A stretch of 41,613 bases of DNA from a bacterium (lineage in GTDB: Bacteria; Cyanobacteriota; Vampirovibrionia; Gastranaerophilales; Gastranaerophilaceae), in contig JAFVAR010000034.1 in NCBI GenBank assembly GCA_017480425.1, positions 1 to 41,613 on the forward strand, read 5' to 3'. Under the pieces are notes generated by a model. That model worked only from the letters and a program-made list of their open reading frames with translations. It did no database searches and was not told the origin of the DNA. Below are positions 15,118 through 22,882 of this stretch, one piece after another; within the stretch, counting starts at the first letter, position 1; each line of letters begins with the position of its first letter. The position numbers were made by a program, and so were the translations under genes.

Positions 15118-15149
15118 AAGCGCCACGAATCAGTCGATTCGTGGCGCTT
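15118..15149 (+). terminator. Rho-independent terminator of rph
   Basis: A 14-bp perfect stem (15118-15131 with 15136-15149) has a 4-nt loop, then TGCATATTTTT. It lies between the convergent ends of rph and the coiled-coil gene. Confidence 0.85.
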
Positions 15150-15167
15150 TGCATATTTTTATGTCAT

Positions 15168-16808
15168 TTAACCTGAGAACGTTTTGAATGATTTTTCGAT
15201 ATTATCATCTACGACTTTATTAACAGCCTCAATTTCAGTTTTTACTGCATTTCTTTCGTTATCAAGTCTTGTTAACTTAAGTTCAAGGTTTTTATCTTCA
15301 GCTTGTATGATTGATGTTTTAGCATTAATTTTTTGTTGTTCTTTGTCATATAAATATTTTTTATATTCATATTCATTAAATGCATCGTCATATGCGTCGT
15401 TATCTGTTGTTTCAGTCATAGCCGTTTTTACCCATGTCCATGTTGTTATATTTCCATTTGCATCTGTGTTAGGAATTCCAATTTGGATAATACGTCCTTT
15501 GCTGTCAAATTCTAAGCGGCATCCTTTCTTTTCCTGAGTATCAGTGTATGTACCGTCTTCGTCAAAAGCATATGTGTATGCTGATAATGTGTTGCTTCCA
15601 AGTTGAGTAGATATATCTTCTTTAAGAATAAAATGCGGTTTAAGTTTATTAGATTTTGTTTCTTCAAAGTATACATAAAATTTGTCTAGTATATCTTCTC
15701 CTTCTGCTAAATTTTGTGCTAATTTAGGGAAAGAGTTTTTAAGAGCAGTTCTGCAATCATCAATGTTATCATATTTATTTAAAATAGAAGTATCAGTTGC
15801 TTCATATACTCTTTGATCAGAAGTCCCGACAGTAATTACATTTTCTCCTCCATTTATAGTTTCAGTGAAATATTCTCCATCACTTGGTTCGGTAAAAGAA
15901 GGTTTACTGTATATTGCTAAATTATTTAAATCACTAGTATTCTTTATATCTTTGATGTCATCATATGTAAGTTGTTTGATATTTCCGTCTTTCACGATGT
16001 AAAAACTACTATAGTTTGCATTTTTTAAAGCAGTATAGCGTAATACTTCTTCAGGGTTAGTTTTATATGCAACCAGCCCGTTTTTATATGTGTGCTTATT
16101 ATCAGTATCTGTATCCCATATTAAATCTTTCAATATATCAGGTGTAGCATCATAATCTTTTAAATCTGCAGCATTAATTTTGACATAAATTTTACTACCA
16201 CTATTTGGTTTATTATCGATATTGCTAAAACTTCCATCTTCATTTTTAACAAATATGCCATCTGAATTTAGATTCTTAACATTATTAAATTCTGATTCAT
16301 CAAGTTCAAGCATTATGTCTTGGTCATTATTAATATTGTCAATATTGTTAAAATCAACTTTAGCGTTTTCAGAAGTTTGTTCTATTACTTTTTCTGTTTT
16401 AAAAAGCATAGAAATAAGCTTATCTGTATCGATTTTGCTGTAATACTGAGTACCAGCAGTAAATTTAAGTGGTGTTTTACCTGTTTCTTTTTCGACAGAT
16501 AGTCCTGTAGTAGAGAAATTTAAATCAATATTATATAATTGAATATCAGTATCTGTATATTTGCCGGCAGGTGTTATAGCTCCTAATGTAAATTTGCTTG
16601 CATCAATATTTCCACCATATTCTACAATTGTAAAATCACTTTTTGCTGGTGGCGTAGGAACATTCATATCAAGTAAAGAACTATACAGTGCGTTGATTTG
16701 GTTAGACAAAGTAGTTCTTTGTTGGTTAATTTGTTGTCCTTGATACTCTATGTCGTTCATTCTTGCTGTTAGTGCGATTAATCTCGCTTGTGATGCTGAC
16801 ATACCCAT
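15168..16808 (-). CDS. Large coiled-coil protein with filament-protein-like architecture, sigma-28-type promoter
   Basis: 546 residues starting MGMSASQARLIALTARMNDI; no characterised family is recognised. The ends are helical heptad-like segments (about 1-50 and 480-546, the latter including EQQKINAKTSIIQAEDKNLE and ending NIEKSFKTFSG). They enclose a ~430-residue polar, beta-rich, Asp/Asn/Thr-rich centre. Helical termini around a variable centre are the layout of flagellin, hook and hook-associated proteins, and the promoter at 16852-16878 fits the FliA consensus; no sequence similarity to those proteins is visible. There is no signal peptide. AAGGAG lies 8 bp before the ATG; a second ATG at codon 3 is possible. 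Terminates toward rph. Confidence 0.8.
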   Translation of the reverse strand: MGMSASQARLIALTARMNDIEYQGQQINQQRTTLSNQINALYSSLLDMNVPTPPAKSDFTIVEYGGNIDASKFTLGAITPAGKYTDTDIQLYNIDLNFSTTGLSVEKETGKTPLKFTAGTQYYSKIDTDKLISMLFKTEKVIEQTSENAKVDFNNIDNINNDQDIMLELDESEFNNVKNLNSDGIFVKNEDGSFSNIDNKPNSGSKIYVKINAADLKDYDATPDILKDLIWDTDTDNKHTYKNGLVAYKTNPEEVLRYTALKNANYSSFYIVKDGNIKQLTYDDIKDIKNTSDLNNLAIYSKPSFTEPSDGEYFTETINGGENVITVGTSDQRVYEATDTSILNKYDNIDDCRTALKNSFPKLAQNLAEGEDILDKFYVYFEETKSNKLKPHFILKEDISTQLGSNTLSAYTYAFDEDGTYTDTQEKKGCRLEFDSKGRIIQIGIPNTDANGNITTWTWVKTAMTETTDNDAYDDAFNEYEYKKYLYDKEQQKINAKTSIIQAEDKNLELKLTRLDNERNAVKTEIEAVNKVVDDNIEKSFKTFSG

Positions 16809-16851
16809 AATTGAGTCTCCTTTTCCTTTATTTTTTAGTTCTGTACCATGT

Positions 16852-16878
16852 ATAACGGCATTTTTTCAAAAAACTTTA
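16852..16878 (-). promoter_or_regulatory. Sigma-28 (FliA/SigD)-type promoter, second copy
   Basis: Minus strand: TAAAGTTT (16878-16871), 11 bp, GCCGTTAT (16859-16852), close to TAAAGTTT-N11-GCCGATAA. Conserved flanks AAATCC before the -35 and an upstream TTGTAAATTTTTGTAAC block match the copy at 1987-2013. It lies 44 bp upstream of the start codon. Confidence 0.75.
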
Positions 16879-17021
16879 GGATTTTAGGGAAAATTTGTAC
16901 AAATTTGTTACAAAAATTTACAAAAAAGGCTAAAAGTGTTGATTTTATAGGGTTTTTATTTTTGTAACAATTTTTGAGGAATTATTAAGAAATGTTAACA
17001 AAACCGCTTTTTTTAATGATT

Positions 17022-17140
17022 TCGCCACCCTCAACCGACCTCACGGCCACCTTCTCCCCTCGAGGGCGAAGGGAAAGTTTTAATTTAACAATCACCCATC
17101 GCCCTTGATGGGAGAGGGGTAGGGGTGAGGGTGGGCTCAA
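17022..17140 (+). repeat. Modular dispersed repeat, partial copy beside the DUF559 gene
   Basis: It shares about 48 bp (17026-17073, including CACCTTCTCCCCTCGAGGGC) in direct orientation with 17516-17563, and ends in GGGTGAGGGTGG, which is inverted relative to the ACCACCCTCATCC at 17515-17527. The internal palindrome CCCATCGCCCTTGATGGG is visible. The 213 bp between the sigma-28 promoter and this repeat hold no gene. Confidence 0.8.
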
Positions 17141-17141
17141 A

Positions 17142-17483
17142 TTATGTATTCAAAATCCTATACAAATCTTCTAAAACTAAATTTGTTTTATTCAACACAT
17201 CATTATTAAAGTATCTTATAACATTAAATCCCCTGCTATTAAGTTCTTCTGTCCTTGTTTTATCATATTTGATTGCATCATCCGTTAGGTGTTCACTGCC
17301 ATCCAATTCTATGACAAGCATTTTTTCGTAGCATACAAAATCAACTATATAACAACCTATTTGCACTTGTCGTCTAAATTTGCAGTTACAGAACGAACGA
17401 TTTCTGAGAACTGACCAAATAAGTTGTTCCGGTAAAGTTTGGTTTTTACGTAAAGTTTTTACAAGGTTAGTTAAATCTTTCAT
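17142..17483 (-). CDS. DUF559 domain protein (restriction-endonuclease-like fold)
   Basis: 113 residues covering one DUF559 domain, related to very-short-patch-repair-type nucleases. Typical features: LRKNQTLPEQLIWSVLRNR at the N-terminus, then the nuclease core CKFRRQVQIGCYIVDFVCYE, KMLVIELDGSEH and YDKTRTEELNSRGFNVIRYF. The D-x-x, E-x-D and K/R positions of the PD-(D/E)xK-like core are present. Its biochemical activity is not established in general. The gene is bracketed by inverted GAGGGTGG-ended repeats on both sides (17022-17140 and 17508-17704), suggesting it moves or is duplicated with them. There is no clear Shine-Dalgarno or operon partner. Confidence 0.88.
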   Translation of the reverse strand: MKDLTNLVKTLRKNQTLPEQLIWSVLRNRSFCNCKFRRQVQIGCYIVDFVCYEKMLVIELDGSEHLTDDAIKYDKTRTEELNSRGFNVIRYFNNDVLNKTNLVLEDLYRILNT

Positions 17484-17507
17484 AAAGGTATGCTAACACA
17501 TTTTTTA

Positions 17508-17704
17508 TTTTAAGACCACCCTCATCCGTCCTTCGGACACCTTCTCCCCTCGAGGGCGAAGAAAAGAATAGTCCTCACCCGAGTTTTCTAAGCTTCGAAC
17601 ATTCGTTCTCTGCTTGACAACTCTCCCTCTCCGGTTGGAGAGGGCAGAAATGTACCCTCAACCGTCATCACAGACACCTTCTCCCATCAAGGGAGAAGGA
17701 GAGT
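17508..17704 (-). repeat. Modular dispersed repeat, copy 2 (~190 bp, inverted to copy 1)
   Basis: The reverse complement aligns with 14162-14352 throughout: palindrome CCCTCTCC-n-GGAGAGGG, GAACGAATGTTCGAAGCTT, AACTCGGGTGAGGA, GAAGGTG modules and GATGAGGGTGGTCTTAAAA. The unit lies between the DUF559 gene and queE and ends about 40 bp before the queE start, so it may supply the queE leader. Confidence 0.88.
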
Positions 17705-17745
17705 TTTATTATTCTTTGTATTATAATTTACTTAAGGAGAATATT

Positions 17746-18405
17746 TTGGCAAATATTAAAGAAATTTTTACATCCATTCAGGGAGAAGGGCCGTTTATCG
17801 GCTACAAACAATTATTTATAAGATTCTGCGGATGTAATTTATCCTGCAAGTACTGTGATACTGATTTTAGTACTCAAAATTCAAAAGAATACAGTAAAGA
17901 TGAACTTATAAAAATATGTTCTAAAAATTCTGACTGTCACTCCGTTTCTTTAACAGGAGGTGAACCATTATTAAACAAAGCATTTTTAAAAGAATTTTTA
18001 CCCCAATGTCCGCTTCCTGTATATCTGGAAACAAATGCCACATTACATAACGAATTGAGTGAAATTATTAAATACATAACCTACATATCTGCTGACATTA
18101 AGCTGCCGTCCGTTACCGGTCTGGAACCTTTGTGGGATAAGCACGACAAATTCTTTTGCATAGGAAAAGAAAAAATATTATTTGCAAAAATAGTATTCGA
18201 TGAAAATATATCGAATGAAGAAATTAAAATCTCATCAGAATTATGTAAAAAATACGGAATAGAACTTATTTTACAACCCAAAATGAACGGAAAAAATTTG
18301 TCGGTTTCTTCAAGTTATATAAGCAGGACTATGGATAAATTTTTACAACATTATTCTAAAGTGCGTATAATTCCGCAAACACACAAATTTATCGGATTGG
18401 AATAA
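17746..18405 (+). CDS. queE: 7-carboxy-7-deazaguanine synthase QueE (radical SAM)
   Basis: 219 residues when started at TTG 17746 (read M-ANIKEIFTSIQGEGPFIG), which has AAGGAGA at ideal spacing. An ATG 132 bp upstream lies in the repeat and would add 44 unrelated residues, so it is rejected. The radical-SAM cluster motif is CNLSCKYC (C-x3-C-x2-C), followed by SLTGGEPLL. SIQGEG near the N-terminus is the QueE signature. QueE makes CDG, an intermediate of queuosine and other 7-deazaguanines, from CPH4. No other queuosine gene lies nearby. Confidence 0.92.
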   Translation: MANIKEIFTSIQGEGPFIGYKQLFIRFCGCNLSCKYCDTDFSTQNSKEYSKDELIKICSKNSDCHSVSLTGGEPLLNKAFLKEFLPQCPLPVYLETNATLHNELSEIIKYITYISADIKLPSVTGLEPLWDKHDKFFCIGKEKILFAKIVFDENISNEEIKISSELCKKYGIELILQPKMNGKNLSVSSSYISRTMDKFLQHYSKVRIIPQTHKFIGLE

Positions 18406-18629
18406 TAACCCCCTTTCGCTACCCTCCCCCCGGAACAGTTGCGCCGATTAAACGAGACTTAGGTGAGATTCAACTCATTTTTATTAACAGATTAGTAATT
18501 TTTTTACAAAATAGGCAATTTTTTGAAATATTTCATGGCCCAATAGCCGGAGCATTTATTGCTGGACTCGGAATTTTAGGGCTACTTGCAGGTAAAAAAG
18601 TCGGAAATACTATCGTTTCAAAAGAATGA
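18406..18629 (+). pseudogene. Possible gene remnant: open frame without start, C-terminal membrane helix
   Basis: The gap between queE and tag holds a plus-strand frame open to TGA at 18627-18629, with no ATG, GTG or TTG in frame. Its end reads IAGAFIAGLGILGLLAGKKV, a glycine-rich transmembrane helix followed by Lys, like a tail anchor. It starts in C-rich DNA (CCCTCCCCCC) resembling a fragment of the modular repeat. It is best seen as a decayed gene end or chance frame. Confidence 0.25.
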
Positions 18630-18631
18630 TT

Positions 18632-19174
18632 TTAATAACAAAAACAGGAAATTTCGTGATCATTAACAACTCCTATTGCTTGTAAATATGAGTATATAAT
18701 TACTGTACCAACATATTTCATTCCCCGTTTTTTCAAGTCTTTTGAAATTTCATCTGACAAAGGTGACGATACATTAAGCTTGTCTGTTTTATTTTTTATA
18801 ACTTTGCCTTTCGTAAAGCTCCATATATAATCAGAAAAACTGCCATATTCATTTTGAATTTGAATAAATATTTTTGCATTCAAAATTGCAGACCGAATTT
18901 TATTTCTGCTTCTTATTATTCCATCATTCTTTAAAAGCTCTTCAATCTTTTCTTCACCGTATTCAGACACTTTTTTAACATCAAAAAAATCAAACCCTTT
19001 TCTAAAAGCATCTCTTTTCTTTAGTATGGTAATCCAAGACAGCCCTGCTTGAAAAGATTCCAAAATTAGAAGCTCAAATAAATCTCTATCATCATATTTT
19101 GGAACTCCCCATTCTTCATCGTGATATTTTTTATACAAATCAGACTTTTCATCAACCCAAGCACATCTTTTCAT
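18632..19174 (-). CDS. tag: DNA-3-methyladenine glycosylase I
   Basis: 180 residues. Tag excises 3-methyladenine from alkylated DNA to start base-excision repair. Diagnostic features are RCAWV with zinc ligand C4, YHDEEWG with H18, the catalytic-type Glu in LILESFQAGLSWITIL, and the C-terminal HEISCFC that completes the zinc site. Length is normal. It lies 20 bp downstream of the 436-residue gene on the same strand, so the two may share a transcript. Confidence 0.95.
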   Translation of the reverse strand: MKRCAWVDEKSDLYKKYHDEEWGVPKYDDRDLFELLILESFQAGLSWITILKKRDAFRKGFDFFDVKKVSEYGEEKIEELLKNDGIIRSRNKIRSAILNAKIFIQIQNEYGSFSDYIWSFTKGKVIKNKTDKLNVSSPLSDEISKDLKKRGMKYVGTVIIYSYLQAIGVVNDHEISCFCY

Positions 19175-19194
19175 ATATTCCGCCTTTGTTTTAT

Positions 19195-20505
19195 TTACAA
19201 ATTAAGTGCATGTTTAAATAATTCTGCAACCTTTAAATTATACTCTCTACCGTCATCTTTTGTAAACAGGTTTTCCCAATGGCTTTCTGGCGTTCCGTCA
19301 CTCGAATACGACGGATTTATCATCATAAGATGATGGGTATTTGTATCATACCTTAATGGAAACAAGTCTTCCATCTGCATAAAACTGGGAAGCTTGTCAC
19401 TGGGATATTCATATGCAAATAGTGATATGTTAATATGATGCAACCTGTCTTCATACCGTCTTCCGCCTTCGTCATTATCATTTGAAACTTCTACTCCCGG
19501 AGCGTAATCCTTATTATATTTAAACTTCATAGACCAACATTTTACTCTGTCATAATTATCGGGCGGAACAAATGCCGTACCAGTCGTAAGTCCCAGATTC
19601 TTATATCTTTCAAAATCATCAGTACTTTTCTCACCAACAAAGCTTAGCGTCGTACATCCGCTTCTTAAGCGTATTTCATGCAATATATACTGCATTTGAC
19701 CGTACTCGGGAAGTGCACCAACCCCTGTATAATTTCCCATATCATACCCGCCTATATGCTTTGCAGAATCTATAAAAATTGCTTCAAAACCAAGTTTAAC
19801 AAGCTTTACATGTTCTTCTATAAATAATTCCTGATGTTCTTCATTTGACCAATTAAATAAAACATCATCTTCATTTGGATTGGCAATTTTAATTTGATCA
19901 GCGGAAATTACAGTCCTAAAACCGGTCTTTAAGCCATGTATATGAGCTAAGTTATTAAATGCAGAAAATTGCTCTTCCGGAGAAAGTTGTATATCAAAAT
20001 TAATAATATTTTGGCTGTAACCTGCATTCAACTTAATCCCATAAATGGAATTTTCTTCGTAAGGTCCTTTATTATAACCGTCACCGTATATATTCGGGAA
20101 AATCTGCGAAAGAATAACACAATTTGCCCAGCTTTTTGCAGAAGGGGGTATTGCCGGTAACAATTTTATTGAACTTATTATTCCGTTTTTAGTTCTGCTC
20201 CCGCACATTTCCGCAATTGCTCTGTTGTTTATTTCAATATAATTTGCCAATCTTCCCCATTTATCACCATAATTAGGCGTATGTATATTATTGGGAAAGG
20301 TTTTATAAAATTCTCCGCTTTCATTAATTGTCACAAGTATTTCCACAATATCTTTAACGGAAAGTGTTAAAAATTCTACAGGAAGAATTCCTGCATACCA
20401 TTTCTTGAATTTTGAAGTTATTAAATACTTATTCAATTTCTTATTGGTATTAAGATACAAGCTTTCACCATAGGCAGAAAGCAACTTATTAACAGGATTG
20501 TTCAT
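19195..20505 (-). CDS. Unrecognised protein, possibly a TIM-barrel glycoside-hydrolase-like enzyme
   Basis: 436 residues, no signal peptide or membrane segment. The middle reads like barrel strands: AFNNLAHIHGLKTGFRTVIS, then LGFEAIFIDSAKHIGGYD and LSFVGEKSTDD. The pattern (substrate-binding strand, then I-F-I-D-S-A-K-H-I with an Asp at a strand end, then a Glu after a later strand) resembles alpha-amylase-type or GH77 barrels, and two glucan enzymes lie next door. No complete catalytic signature can be assigned, so this is only a suggestion. The N-terminal 120 residues are helical and may form a separate domain. There is no Shine-Dalgarno before the ATG at 20505. Tag lies immediately downstream. 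Confidence 0.6.
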   Translation of the reverse strand: MNNPVNKLLSAYGESLYLNTNKKLNKYLITSKFKKWYAGILPVEFLTLSVKDIVEILVTINESGEFYKTFPNNIHTPNYGDKWGRLANYIEINNRAIAEMCGSRTKNGIISSIKLLPAIPPSAKSWANCVILSQIFPNIYGDGYNKGPYEENSIYGIKLNAGYSQNIINFDIQLSPEEQFSAFNNLAHIHGLKTGFRTVISADQIKIANPNEDDVLFNWSNEEHQELFIEEHVKLVKLGFEAIFIDSAKHIGGYDMGNYTGVGALPEYGQMQYILHEIRLRSGCTTLSFVGEKSTDDFERYKNLGLTTGTAFVPPDNYDRVKCWSMKFKYNKDYAPGVEVSNDNDEGGRRYEDRLHHINISLFAYEYPSDKLPSFMQMEDLFPLRYDTNTHHLMMINPSYSSDGTPESHWENLFTKDDGREYNLKVAELFKHALNL

Positions 20506-20595
20506 ATTGGAATAATAAAATAAAATTTTTTTACTTACATTGCTCTGACCGGCAGTCTATAAGCAAATTGCAGATAAATTAATTTATGTTAAAAT

Positions 20596-20624
20596 TTGAA
20601 CTGTTATTTTTATTATGATAAAAT
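20596..20624 (+). promoter_or_regulatory. Promoter of the malQ-like gene
   Basis: TTGAAC (20596-20601), 17-bp spacer, TAAAAT (20619-20624) with TGA extension. The same architecture (TTGCGA-17-TGATAAAAT type) is found before the small gene at 34978. Confidence 0.65.
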
Positions 20625-20657
20625 ATATCTATAATATGTGTGTCCCAAGGAGTTTTT

Positions 20658-22490
20658 ATGGAGATTAACAAAGTCAATTCAGTATCATTTCAAAGAAAAC
20701 CAAATGCTATGGAAATGAGAATTTACACGCATTCTTTAAAGGAAGGTTTAAATTTACTCAACAAAAAGGTTGATATCATTATCCATAATTCTTCTGCACC
20801 TGCAATAGCCAGAGAAAATACCGGAATTGGCTCATTATTTTCCAGAACTTCATTAGAAAAATTTTTTCCGTTTTTAAGAAGTCAAGCAATAACAGGTATT
20901 CAACAAGAACCAAATTATTTTAGAAAATCAGGAGATTTTTCACCATATTCACCGGAATCATCCGCAAAAAATATATTTGCTATACCTCTTGAAAAACTTA
21001 CAACAGAAGAATATGAAAAAATATTACCCAAAGAATCTTTTTATAAGATTGTTATGAATAATCCAAACAAAAATTATGTTGATTATAGTTATATTCCAAA
21101 TGCATATGAACAGGCCATTAAAGAAGCTTTTCATAACCTGAAAGACGGAAGCAAACTAAAACAAGATTTTTTAACCTTTAAAGAAATTCGTGGAGAAGAA
21201 CTTGAAAGGTATGCTATTTTTAGAATTCTTGATAAAATTCATCAAAAAGATTGGCCGGATTGGGATGGCATAGATAGAGTTTTGTATTCCCCTTCTGACA
21301 AAAATGAAATAAAGTTGGCAAATACACGAATCAAAGAACTAAAAAAAGAACATCAAGATGAAATAGACAGATTTATATTTGCACAAATGCTTGTTGAAAG
21401 AGAACACATAAATACAAATAAATTAGCCAATGCTAACGGCATAGCTATTATTGGAGATTCTCCGGTTGCAACTCCTTCTGCAGATGAATGGATAAATCAA
21501 AATTTATTTATTGATAACATGGCGCTTGGATGTCCTCCCGATTATTTTTCAAAAGAAGGACAAAGATGGGGTTTCAGATATTTTAAACCTGAAGAAATTT
21601 TTAATGAAGACGGAACTTTGGGAAAAGCGGGACTTATCTTAAAGAAAAAATACGAAGATTATTTTAGAGCTTTCCCGGGCGGATTGAGAATTGACCATAT
21701 AATAGGGTTAATTGACCCGTTTTTATATACAACAACAGAAAAGATTTTACCGCACAATTCAGGAAGAATTTTTTCTCAAGAAGGTAAATATAAAAAAGAA
21801 ACTGTAGAAGAATATGCAAATATTTTAACAAAAATAATTTTACCTGCTGCAGAGAAATTCGGAATCTCAAAAGATTCTATAATATGTGAAGACTTGGGAG
21901 CATTCAATGCCCCTACTCGTAAAGTTATGGAGCAATTTCAATTACCGGGGATTGCAGTAACTCAATATGATGGTTACAGGGGGGCTGAGATTCCTCAAAA
22001 AAATACAATTATGATAGGTTCTCACGATAACGTTTCATTCTTAGAATTTGCAGACCAATTCTTTAAAGATAAAAAAAATAAGTATTTTTTATCAAAAACA
22101 AAACATTTAATGGAAGATACTGTACATAAAGGTTCTACAAAAGCTGAACAGGAATGGTATTTAGGAGAAATAAGAGGGGATAAGAAAAAATTCTTATCCG
22201 CTTGTTTTGCAGAATTATTCACAAGTCCCGCAAAAAGAGTACAAATATTCTTTACTGACTTTTTCGGAATTTCAAAAACATATAACAAGCCCGGAACAAC
22301 CGAAGGAAACTGGGCTCTAAGACTTGATGAAAATTTTGAAAATAATTATTATAAAGCAGTTTCAGAAGGCAAAGCACCAAATTTGCCTCTTGCAATTGCA
22401 ACCGCACTACGACATCGAGGACTTATACAGGGAAATGAAAAACTATTGGAACAATTAGATTCTTCTGCTAAAATCTTAGCAGAAGCCTAA
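20658..22490 (+). CDS. malQ: 4-alpha-glucanotransferase (GH77, MalQ-type)
   Basis: 610 residues from the ATG at 20658; AAGGAG lies in front of it, so an in-frame GTG 18 bp upstream is rejected. GH77 enzymes move alpha-1,4-glucan segments between maltodextrins in glycogen metabolism. Visible family blocks: GIAIIGDSPVATPSADEW, GCPPDYFSKEGQRWGFRYF, the nucleophile Asp in GLRIDHIIG, the acid/base Glu in CEDLGAFN and the stabilising Asp in SHDNVSF. The central part between residues 90 and 260 is divergent. The N-terminus MEINKVNSVSFQRK is not part of GH77 and matches the short tag seen on other proteins here. The next gene follows after 11 bp. Confidence 0.88.
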   Translation: MEINKVNSVSFQRKPNAMEMRIYTHSLKEGLNLLNKKVDIIIHNSSAPAIARENTGIGSLFSRTSLEKFFPFLRSQAITGIQQEPNYFRKSGDFSPYSPESSAKNIFAIPLEKLTTEEYEKILPKESFYKIVMNNPNKNYVDYSYIPNAYEQAIKEAFHNLKDGSKLKQDFLTFKEIRGEELERYAIFRILDKIHQKDWPDWDGIDRVLYSPSDKNEIKLANTRIKELKKEHQDEIDRFIFAQMLVEREHINTNKLANANGIAIIGDSPVATPSADEWINQNLFIDNMALGCPPDYFSKEGQRWGFRYFKPEEIFNEDGTLGKAGLILKKKYEDYFRAFPGGLRIDHIIGLIDPFLYTTTEKILPHNSGRIFSQEGKYKKETVEEYANILTKIILPAAEKFGISKDSIICEDLGAFNAPTRKVMEQFQLPGIAVTQYDGYRGAEIPQKNTIMIGSHDNVSFLEFADQFFKDKKNKYFLSKTKHLMEDTVHKGSTKAEQEWYLGEIRGDKKKFLSACFAELFTSPAKRVQIFFTDFFGISKTYNKPGTTEGNWALRLDENFENNYYKAVSEGKAPNLPLAIATALRHRGLIQGNEKLLEQLDSSAKILAEA

Positions 22491-22501
22491 AAGGAGAAAA
22501 T

Positions 22502-22882
22502 ATGCAAGTACAAAAAATCAATACCAATCCGACTTTCGGAATCAAATATGTCAACGAATCACAATGGAATAAAACCATATTGAGAGAATTTTCCGGTTCA
22601 ATGCTGGCAAAAGAAATTAGTCAAAAATATCCGGATGCAACAGCAACTTTAAATTTTTCAAAAACTGCCACAAAAAAAGGTGATACTTATCATTCTGTAA
22701 ATGTTGAAATCGAATTAGATAAAGAAAACTTAATTAAAATAATAAGCCGTGAAGATAATAGCGTTGATGCAATAAGAACATTTATTAAGAATATAAGAAA
22801 TATTAGATTATTTGATTTAGAAGAAAAACAAAAAAGAGAATCTATGACTTTATGGCAAAAACTAAAAAATTTGTTCTCTTAA
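22502..22882 (+). CDS. Small tagged protein of unknown function, cotranscribed with malQ
   Basis: 126 residues with AAAGGAG upstream. It starts MQVQKINTNPTFGIKY, the clearest example of the N-terminal tag, followed by a mixed alpha/beta domain (ATLNFSKTATKKGDTYHSVN, VEIELDKENLIKIISREDNS) and a C-terminal amphipathic helix ending WQKLKNLFS. No signal peptide is present. Position 11 bp after the glucanotransferase gene suggests a related job. Its last four bases overlap the convergent dapF gene. Confidence 0.75.
   Translation: MQVQKINTNPTFGIKYVNESQWNKTILREFSGSMLAKEISQKYPDATATLNFSKTATKKGDTYHSVNVEIELDKENLIKIISREDNSVDAIRTFIKNIRNIRLFDLEEKQKRESMTLWQKLKNLFS

Noticed and set aside
14162..17704. CRISPR array
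   Set aside because: Repeat units are long, modular and palindromic, not short direct repeats with regular spacers; no cas genes are present.
20640..20657. GTG start for the malQ gene
   Set aside because: The AAGGAG ribosome binding site lies inside these codons, so the ATG at 20658 is the start.
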